The position numbers were made by a program, and so were the translations under genes. From Pseudomonadota bacterium (GTDB lineage: Bacteria; Pseudomonadota; Alphaproteobacteria; Ferrovibrionales; Ferrovibrionaceae): a DNA stretch of 15,743 nt. The stretch covers positions 1 through 15,743 of the forward strand of contig JAEYSS010000033.1 in assembly GCA_023434425.1 (NCBI GenBank), written 5' to 3'. This document shows positions 6,770 through 14,126 of this stretch, piece after piece. Numbering within the stretch: the stretch's first letter is position 1; each line of letters starts with the position of its first letter. Under the pieces are notes generated by a model. That model saw only the letters and a list, made by a program, of their open reading frames with translations. It made no database searches and was not told the DNA's origin.

Positions 6770-6897
6770 CGTCATCCTCGGCCTTGTGCCGAGGATCCAT
6801 CTGCCCTATCCCGCACGCGATGACCACGGGATGGACCCTCGGGACAAGTCCGAGGGTGACGATATTCTATGACTTCCCCGCTTTCGCGGGGATGACG
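6770..6897. repeat. Composite palindromic repeat between convergent genes, possible bidirectional terminator
   Basis: Three hairpins lie in a row: ATCCTCGGC-cttgt-GCCGAGGAT (6774-6796, perfect 9-bp stem), ACCCTCGG...CCGAGGGT (6835-6857, 8 bp) and CCCCGC-tttc-GCGGGG (6876-6891). The first two are bounded by CGTCA (6770) and TGACG (6857-6861), and the third carries a further TGACG (6893-6897), so this seems a full element of a sequence variant (CCTCGG arms) plus a right half of the CCCGC variant. It fills nearly all the space between the phosphodiesterase stop and the CHAD-gene stop. No long U-tract follows any stem, so factor-independent termination is only a possibility. Confidence 0.8.
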
Positions 6898-6905
6898 AAT
6901 GAGGT

Positions 6906-8369
6906 TTAGCCGCTCTTCCCGTCCTTCCAGAACGGCCGCAGCGCGGCGAAACTGTCCCAGGCCTCGCCAAGCTGCGCGAGCTGCAGCTGCTGCCGCCCGG
7001 CAAACCAGGCGGCGATGGCGGCAGCGGCCGGATCCTGGTCCGGCGGCGGCAGCAGGTCGCGCACCAGCCGCGCACCGACATCGGCGTCGTTGAGCATGCC
7101 GAGGCAGTCCTGCAGATGCGCCAGCGCCGCAATCAGCCGCCGTGAGCCCTTGCGATGGCGGAACAGCGGCCGGAAGAATTCCGCCGCATAGCGCAGCTTC
7201 TTGGCGCGGATGCGCAGCTCGTGCAGGTCCGGCACATCGAGTTCGGCATGACGGCTGCCGAGCGCTTTCACCTTGCGGCGGCGGCGGCGCAGCAAGTCGG
7301 TGGCGAAATCGGCGGCGGGTGCCGCGGCCAGCGCGGCATCGGACAGCACGGCGGCGTCACCGGCTTCGACCGCGGCGAGGAAGCGGTTCAGTCCGAGCCG
7401 CAGAACGACCAGCCGCGGCGCGTTCAGCGCAGAGTCCAGCGCCTCCTGCGCCGAGATGCGGCGATCCTCCAGCACGGTGGCGAGATGCTGCAGGCGTTTC
7501 GGCGGATCCGGCAGGCGACGCAGCGGCGCCAGGGTCTCGGCCAGGAAGACATCGAGGTCGCGCTTGCGCCCGAGCGGCGCACCGAGCCAGCGCAGATCGT
7601 CGAGCAGCGGATCGAGCGCGCTGTCATCCAGCATCGGCGAGAACAGGCCGATGGCCGAGCGCAGGCGGCGCAGGGCGACGCGCATCTGGTGCACGCCTTC
7701 GCTGTTGCGGTCGCGCAGCACCGGCAGCAGATTGGCGTCGAACTGCGCCAGGCAGTGCCGGCCGATGGCGGCGAACAGCGCGGCGGATGTCGCCGCCTCC
7801 GGCGGTTCGAAATCGAGGCCGGCGGCGCGCAGCGGCGGCGGCTCGATCAGATCGAGCGCGGCGGCGGCCTGCACCAGCGGTGCGGCACCGGTCCAGCGCA
7901 GCGGCAACTCGCGCGCCAGATCGCCGGCCATCGCCTCCAGCGTCCCGGCGGCATCGGCCGCAGCCTGCAGGGTCAGCGCTTCATATGTCGCACTGCGCTT
8001 GCCGCTGCTCTTGAGCTGCACCTTGTAGGCCTGCAGCACAATGGTGTGGCCATCCTGCCGGATGCTGTACAACTGGCCGCTCTGCGTGCCGTCCGCCAGG
8101 GTTTCGAGTTCGCCGACCTCGTCCAGCGCCGGTGCCGGGGCAACCGGCAGGCCGGCCACCGGCAGGGTGACGATACGGCGGCCGTCCGTGTCGCCGATGG
8201 CGAGACAGAGCCAGCCGCTGGCGGCAAAACGGCGATCGACGGTGTCGAGCAGGGTGAGCGTGGATTTCAGAACCCGGCCGCGCCTGGTGCCGAGCCGTTC
8301 CAGCCGGCGCAAAGCCGCCAGCCCGCCCGGGGCAAGGCCGAAACGCAGCAGCGCGGGCAGTTCGCTCAT
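6906..8369 (-). CDS. CHAD-domain protein with degenerate CYTH-like N-terminus
   Basis: A 487-aa protein. The C-terminal CHAD domain (about 198-480) has the family marks: His227 in VHQMRVALRRLRS, LGRKRDLDVF (268-275), His383 in LHELRIRAKKLRYAAEFF and LQDCLGMLNDADV (419-431). CHAD domains are histidine-rich helical bundles that bind inorganic polyphosphate. Residues 1 to about 170 resemble a CYTH (triphosphate tunnel metalloenzyme) domain, with LLDTVDRRFAASGWLCLAI in place of the usual YDT.D..L...G..LR strand pair. The N-terminal ExExK metal-binding motif is not visible, so this half is probably not a working phosphatase or cyclase. The start at 8369 (ATG) is preferred to an in-frame TTG at 8411; neither has a clear Shine-Dalgarno. 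It converges with the phosphodiesterase operon and diverges from the GNAT-nitrilase gene. Confidence 0.85.
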   Translation of the reverse strand: MSELPALLRFGLAPGGLAALRRLERLGTRRGRVLKSTLTLLDTVDRRFAASGWLCLAIGDTDGRRIVTLPVAGLPVAPAPALDEVGELETLADGTQSGQLYSIRQDGHTIVLQAYKVQLKSSGKRSATYEALTLQAAADAAGTLEAMAGDLARELPLRWTGAAPLVQAAAALDLIEPPPLRAAGLDFEPPEAATSAALFAAIGRHCLAQFDANLLPVLRDRNSEGVHQMRVALRRLRSAIGLFSPMLDDSALDPLLDDLRWLGAPLGRKRDLDVFLAETLAPLRRLPDPPKRLQHLATVLEDRRISAQEALDSALNAPRLVVLRLGLNRFLAAVEAGDAAVLSDAALAAAPAADFATDLLRRRRRKVKALGSRHAELDVPDLHELRIRAKKLRYAAEFFRPLFRHRKGSRRLIAALAHLQDCLGMLNDADVGARLVRDLLPPPDQDPAAAAIAAWFAGRQQLQLAQLGEAWDSFAALRPFWKDGKSG

Positions 8370-8708
8370 GGCGGCGGACTCTATCGGAGCCGTTGGAAAA
8401 CAGTCAAACAATACAGCCGTTTACGATTGTTACAGTTCTGCGAAACCGCGCGCGGGCTGCCGCCCTATTTCCGCCGCTTTCCTGATCTTTACTGACCCTA
8501 TTACAGGCCGCTGAAGCGCAGCCTGACCAGGGCCGTCCGGCACCCCCGCCATCCCCCCGGCATCGTCCGGGCGGCCCTTTCCCTTTCCCATCAACGGCTT
8601 TTCCGATCCGGCATCGCCCATTCGGGCCGCCACGACCTGTAATCCTGGCGGCACCCGATGCCGTCCGCGCCGTTGTTACTGCAGTCCGTTCCGGCAGCGA
8701 GTTTCCAG
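8370..8708. other. Intergenic region between divergent CHAD and GNAT-nitrilase genes
   Basis: About 340 bp without a supported gene. The left part (about 8400-8440) is relatively AT-rich and probably holds the CHAD promoter, but I found no convincing -35/-10 pair. A CCGCGCGCGG palindrome lies near 8449. The right part holds a long hairpin (separate entry). If the GNAT-nitrilase gene starts at the upstream ATG 8658 instead of 8709, the region is correspondingly shorter. Confidence 0.5.
8530..8577 (+). promoter_or_regulatory. Long GC hairpin in the leader of the GNAT-nitrilase gene
   Basis: GGGCCGTCCGG (8530-8540) can pair with CCGGGCGGCCC (8567-8577) over 11 bp with one G-U wobble, around a C-rich 26-nt loop. 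A pyrimidine run, TTTCCCTTTCCC, follows at once. It could be a weak terminator or attenuator ahead of the downstream gene. With only short T runs it is not a standard intrinsic terminator. Confidence 0.4.
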
Positions 8709-10343
<1,635 letters not shown>

Positions 10344-10350
10344 GGCCGGG

Positions 10351-12612
10351 TTACGTGCTGTCTCCCAGCATGCGCTTGAGGGCCTCGGCCAGCGCGGCCT
10401 TGCGCACCGGCTTGGTCAGAATTTCCGCGACGCCGAAATAGCGCGTATCGCGCAGCAGCTCGTCGCCCGTCGAACCCGACATGAACAGCACCGGCAGTCC
10501 GGGTTTCTTGGCCAGAATCTCGTCGGCCAGTTCGAGACCGTTCATGCCGCCGGGCATCTGGATATCGGTCAGCAGCAGGTCGATGGGCAGGCCGCGCCGC
10601 AATTCCTGCAGCGCATCCAGCGCCGTGGCCGCCGGCAGCACGGCGAAGCCCAGGCTGCCGAGCAACGCCGTCATGGTGGCGCGGACATCGGGATTGTCGT
10701 CGACGCAGAGCACCAGCCGACGGCTCGGATCGTATTCCGGCCGCCGTGCCGACAGGCGGTCGCCTTCCAGCGCCGGCAGATAGAGGCGGAATTCGGTGCC
10801 GGCGCCGGGCAGGCTGTCGACCTCGACGAAGCCGCCGGACTGCACGGTGAAACCGTAAACCTGCGACAGGCCAAGGCCGGTGCCCTTGCCGACTTCCTTG
10901 GTGGTGAAGAAGGGTTCGAACACGCGGGCGGCGACCTCCGGCGGCATGCCGCTGCCGGTGTCGCGCAGGCCGATCATCACATAGGTGCCGACCGGCGCGA
11001 CGCGCGTGGGCATCGCGCGCGGCTCGGCCAGATGCGTCAGCATGGTGCGGATCACCAGCGTGCCATTGCCGTTCATGGCGTCGCGCGCATTCAGCGCTAT
11101 ATTGAGAATGGCGTTTTCCAGCTGGTTCGGATCGGCCTCGACCATATAGACATCGAGTTCCAGCGCCGGCTGGATCGCCACGCCCGAGCCCAGCGTCCGC
11201 CGCAGCAGGTCGAGCATGGTGTTGAGCAGGTCGTTGACATCGAAGCGGGTCGGCTTCAGCTGCTGCTGGCGGCCGAAAGCGAGCAGGCGGCGCGTCAGGT
11301 CTGCGCCGCGTTCGGCGTTGCGTAGTGCCTGTTCGATCAGCCGACTGCCGTCGTCGTCGGTCACCCGGTCGCCCAGCAGTTCGAGATTGCCGACGATCAC
11401 CGCGAGCAGGTTGTTGAAGTCATGCGCGATGCCGCCGGTGAGCTGTCCGAGCGCCTCCATCTTCTGCGCCTGGCGCAGCTGGTCGCGCATCTCCTCGGCC
11501 TGGCGCCGCTCGGTCATGTCGCGTGTGATGTTGACGAAGCCATGCAGCTCGCCCTCGCTGTCGCGCAGCGCGCTGATCACCACGCTGGCCCAGAATTTCG
11601 AGCCGTCGCGCCGCAGCCGCCATTCCTCGTTGACGTAGCGGCCCTTTTCGGCGGCGATGCGCAGGGCCTCGTCCGGCTGCCGCGCCTGGCGGGCTTCCTC
11701 CGGATAATACGGGTCGCGCAATTTGCCGATGGCCTCCTCGGGCGTATAGCCGGTCAGATTCTGCGCCCCGGTATTCCAGGTCAGCACCACGCCATCGGCA
11801 TCCATCAGGAAGATCGCATAGTCGGTGATGGAATCGACCAGCAGGCGGAAGCGCGCCTCGCTCTCGCGCTGCTGCTGCTGGCTCAACCGGTATTGCGTCA
11901 GGTCGTGGATCATGCCGACGAACATCGGCGCGCCGTCTTCCTCGAAACGGCCGACCGCCAGCGAAAACGGAAAGACCGTGCCGTCCTTGCGCCGCCCGCG
12001 CACCTCACGGCCGATGCCGATGATGCGCTGCTCGCCGGTTTCCAGATGATGCCGCAGATAGCCGTCATGCGCCGAACGGTCGGGCTCGGGCATCAGCATC
12101 GAGACATTGCGGCCCAGCACATCGTCCGGCGCATAACCGAACAGCCTTTCGCAGGCCGGGTTGTAGAGTTTCACCAGGCCGCGCGCGTCGATCAGGATCA
12201 TGCCGTCGATGGCGGTTTCCACCAGCTTGCGCAGGCGCTGCTCGCTGCGGCGGTATTTGCTGAGATCGTGGATCACGCCGACGAACATCACGCGGCCGTC
12301 GCGGCTGTATTCGCCGACCGCCAGTTCGAAGGGAAAGACGGTGCCGTCCCTGCGCCGCCCCATCACCTCGCGGCCGATGCCGATGATGCGTTTCTCTCCG
12401 GTCGAGCGGTAGCGGCCGATATAGCCGTCATGCGCCGAGCGGTCGGGCTCGGGCATCAGCATCGAGACATTCCGGCCCAGCACCTCGTCCTGGCTGTAAC
12501 CGAACAGCCGCTCGCAGGCGGCGTTGTAAAGCGCGATCCGGCCGTCCGCCTCGATCAGGATCAGTCCGTCGATGGCAGTGTCGACCACCGCCTGCAGCAG
12601 ATCGTCGTTCAT
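10351..12612 (-). CDS. Hybrid sensor histidine kinase: PAS-PAS-PAS-HisKA-HATPase-REC, FixL-like sensors
   Basis: A 753-aa cytoplasmic hybrid kinase with no membrane segment. Order: PAS1 (about 5-120), PAS2 (126-241), PAS3 (252-370), HisKA with His397 in GGIAHDFNNLL, HATPase with N-box ENAILNIALNARDAM (500-513), DTGSGM (551-556) and GKGTGLGLSQV (576-586), then a receiver with Asp638/Asp639, phospho-acceptor Asp683 and Lys734. PAS1 and PAS2 are near duplicates and both carry the FixL-type MLMPEPDRSAHDGY and RIIGIGRE segments; His61 and His182 align with the haem ligand His200 of Bradyrhizobium FixL. They may bind haem and sense O2 or NO, but many relatives with this motif have not been tested. 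PAS3 is of a different, generic type. The terminal receiver suggests internal phosphotransfer or feedback. It is divergent from a single receiver protein. Start ATG 12612 has only a weak GGA upstream. Confidence 0.92.
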   Translation of the reverse strand: MNDDLLQAVVDTAIDGLILIEADGRIALYNAACERLFGYSQDEVLGRNVSMLMPEPDRSAHDGYIGRYRSTGEKRIIGIGREVMGRRRDGTVFPFELAVGEYSRDGRVMFVGVIHDLSKYRRSEQRLRKLVETAIDGMILIDARGLVKLYNPACERLFGYAPDDVLGRNVSMLMPEPDRSAHDGYLRHHLETGEQRIIGIGREVRGRRKDGTVFPFSLAVGRFEEDGAPMFVGMIHDLTQYRLSQQQQRESEARFRLLVDSITDYAIFLMDADGVVLTWNTGAQNLTGYTPEEAIGKLRDPYYPEEARQARQPDEALRIAAEKGRYVNEEWRLRRDGSKFWASVVISALRDSEGELHGFVNITRDMTERRQAEEMRDQLRQAQKMEALGQLTGGIAHDFNNLLAVIVGNLELLGDRVTDDDGSRLIEQALRNAERGADLTRRLLAFGRQQQLKPTRFDVNDLLNTMLDLLRRTLGSGVAIQPALELDVYMVEADPNQLENAILNIALNARDAMNGNGTLVIRTMLTHLAEPRAMPTRVAPVGTYVMIGLRDTGSGMPPEVAARVFEPFFTTKEVGKGTGLGLSQVYGFTVQSGGFVEVDSLPGAGTEFRLYLPALEGDRLSARRPEYDPSRRLVLCVDDNPDVRATMTALLGSLGFAVLPAATALDALQELRRGLPIDLLLTDIQMPGGMNGLELADEILAKKPGLPVLFMSGSTGDELLRDTRYFGVAEILTKPVRKAALAEALKRMLGDST
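11886..12600 (-). repeat. Tandem intragenic duplication coding PAS1 and PAS2
   Basis: The DNA of the two PAS units repeats with a period of 363 bp (121 codons). In the best stretch, 12063-12120 and 12426-12483, I count two mismatches in 58 bp. Other parts, such as the loop between the domains, have drifted more. The outer limits given are approximate. Confidence 0.75.
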
Positions 12613-12765
12613 GTTCCGTTGCCCGCGAGCCCGGGAAACCGCCCGGAATTGCTATTACAAATATATGCTGCATGCCGGATATTCCCGGCTAGAATGGGAC
12701 TGCGGGCGCGGGTATGCAAATGTTAGTTTCGCCTCGCTGCCAGTTTTCGCCGAGGAACGATTTAC

Positions 12766-13152
12766 ATGGCCAATATCCTCGTCATCGACGACAACCCCGA
12801 ATTCCGCGAAATCCTCCGCATCCATCTGGAAGCGACCGGCCATCGCACCGTGCTGGCCAACGACGGCGAACAGGGCCTGGCGCTGCTGGAGCGCGAAGCC
12901 GTCGACATCGTGCTGACCGACATCCTGATGCCGCAGCGCGACGGGGTGGAGGTGCTGCGCGAGACCAAGCGGCGCTGGCCCGCCCTGCCGGTGATTGCGA
13001 TTTCGGGCGGCGGCTGGATCGGCGCCACCGAACTGCTCGGCATGGCCGAGCGGCTCGGCGCCGATCAGGTTCTGCAAAAGCCGGTGCGGCGCGACGACCT
13101 GATCAGGGCGGTGGACGAGGCGCTGACCGCCAACCTGAAAAAGCTGGCCTAG
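12766..13152 (+). CDS. Single-domain response regulator (CheY-like receiver)
   Basis: A 128-aa receiver with no output domain. It has the full phosphorylation site: Asp8 and Asp9 (VIDDN), Asp52 (LTDILMP), Ser80 and Lys105 (QKPVRR). GAGGAAC 8 nt before ATG 12766 is a good Shine-Dalgarno. It is divergent from the hybrid kinase across 153 bp, so it may be a phosphorylation target, a phosphate sink or a shared intermediate of that kinase; the link is inferred from position only. A chemotaxis receptor lies about 1 kb downstream, so a role in a chemotaxis-like output is also possible. The GGGW insertion after Ser80 enlarges the beta4-alpha4 loop. Its stop overlaps the stop of the convergent MAPEG gene. 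Confidence 0.92.
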   Translation: MANILVIDDNPEFREILRIHLEATGHRTVLANDGEQGLALLEREAVDIVLTDILMPQRDGVEVLRETKRRWPALPVIAISGGGWIGATELLGMAERLGADQVLQKPVRRDDLIRAVDEALTANLKKLA

Positions 13153-13565
13153 GCGGGTACCATCGCATAGCGCTGCAGCACCACCAGCAGCAGCCAGATT
13201 GACGTCACGCCCAGCACGATCCAGGTGAGCCCGATGCCGAGCGCGCGGCCGAAGGAAAGCCGCGGCGTCGACAGATAGCCCCAGGCATGCAGCAGCCGGC
13301 CGACGAACAGCGCGGCGCCGAGCAGATGCAGCGCCCAGGCCGGCTGGCGCGACAGTTCCAGCATGAACAGCAGCAGCAGCGTGAGCGGGACGTATTCGAC
13401 GAAATTGGCCTGCACGCGGATCGCCCGCGCCAGCGCTGCATGACCGCCATCGCCGGTCGGCACGCCATGTTTGCGACGCTGTCGCACCACGACGAGGCTG
13501 AGCCCCAGCAACAGCAGACCGAGAAGCGCAGCATAAAGCGGGGTGACGGCGAAAGGCGGCAACAT
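13149..13565 (-). CDS. MAPEG-family membrane protein
   Basis: A 138-aa integral membrane protein with about four helices (approximately 5-26, 58-72, 78-96 and 108-131). The stretch RAIRVQANFVEYVPLTLLLL is the MAPEG core, with the conserved R..R.QANF.EY..L pattern. MAPEG proteins include microsomal glutathione S-transferases and related bacterial inner-membrane proteins of the YecN type; the bacterial members mostly lack known substrates. GGGAG 5 nt or so before the ATG at 13565 is a reasonable Shine-Dalgarno. It is a single gene; its TAG shares CTAG (13149-13152) with the TAG of the convergent response regulator. Confidence 0.9.
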   Translation of the reverse strand: MLPPFAVTPLYAALLGLLLLGLSLVVVRQRRKHGVPTGDGGHAALARAIRVQANFVEYVPLTLLLLFMLELSRQPAWALHLLGAALFVGRLLHAWGYLSTPRLSFGRALGIGLTWIVLGVTSIWLLLVVLQRYAMVPA

Positions 13566-13756
13566 GAGGACTCCCGGTTATCCCGTTTGAGGCGAAGGCT
13601 TGGCGACTTCCGCAGCCAGACTTAGCGGAAACCTGATCGCAAGACCACTGCCGCCCGCATTAGCGACCCGCGAGTGATCGGCTGCGGCAAAAACGACGTA
13701 GCATTATCGGATAGCAACCTGCATCCTGTTGCCGAGTTCCGCTTTACTGACCACCC

Positions 13757-14125
13757 ATGCCCGCCACCAGATACCGCAACCGGCTTGCCGCCGCCTGCAT
13801 TGCCGTGATTGCGCTGCTGCCGCTGGCCGCATTGCTGCTGCCTGTCGCCGTGCCGGCCTCGCCGCAAGCCGCCGCCCAGCGGCTGATCGTGCTGCTGCCA
13901 ACCTCTGCCACCGATCTGCCGCAGGCTGCCGCCCTGCTCGATGCCGCCGAGGCGCGACCGCTCGGCCAGGGTGCCTGGTCCGGCCTCTGGCTGGTGGCTG
14001 CGGACGCGCCGGATGCGGTGGCGCGGCTCTATGCGGCCGGCGCGCATCTGGTTCTGGCCGGCGACGGCCTGCTGGCCGGCTGCCTGTCCTTCACTTCGCT
14101 TCCTCCCGCCAGAAAGGCGTCATGA
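13757..14125 (+). CDS. Small exported or membrane-anchored protein of unknown function
   Basis: A 122-aa protein that I do not recognise. A basic N-terminus (RYRNR) is followed by a long hydrophobic segment (about residues 10-34) and a VPASPQAAAQ stretch that could be a signal peptidase site or the end of an anchor. The rest (RLIVLLPTSATDLPQAAALL ... GLWLVAADAPDAVARLYAAGAHLVLAGDGLLAGCL) is Ala/Leu-rich with an alternating strand-helix look and one cysteine near the C-terminus. No catalytic motif is seen. The stop is 1 nt before the chemoreceptor ATG, so the two are probably translated from one message and this protein may work with the receptor's membrane domain. No strong Shine-Dalgarno precedes ATG 13757. 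Confidence 0.65.
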   Translation: MPATRYRNRLAAACIAVIALLPLAALLLPVAVPASPQAAAQRLIVLLPTSATDLPQAAALLDAAEARPLGQGAWSGLWLVAADAPDAVARLYAAGAHLVLAGDGLLAGCLSFTSLPPARKAS

Positions 14126-14126
14126 C

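Noticed and set aside
6770..6897. Clustered repeats considered as a CRISPR-like array
   Set aside because: The units are palindromes of different arm sequence without regular spacers, and there are no cas genes.
7155..8495. Long plus-strand open frame antisense to the CHAD gene (446 codons)
   Set aside because: Gln/Arg/Ala-rich with no domain, while the minus strand encodes a recognisable CHAD protein.
12685..12700. TAGAAT as a -10 for the response regulator gene
   Set aside because: No acceptable -35 at 16-18 bp and no extended -10; too weak to list as a promoter.
11422..12726. Long plus-strand open frame antisense to the kinase PAS region (434 codons)
   Set aside because: It repeats because the PAS DNA repeats, but its product has no domain features. 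Its apparent internal duplication is inherited from the sense strand.
13700..13715. TTATCGGA, resembling a sigma28 -10 on the minus strand near the chemoreceptor operon
   Set aside because: It points away from the chemoreceptor and has no TAAA at the right upstream distance.
13566..13756. GCAAC...GTTGC inverted repeat and surrounding intergenic DNA upstream of the small exported protein gene
   Set aside because: Only a 5-bp stem; nothing else in this 190-bp stretch supports a defined site.
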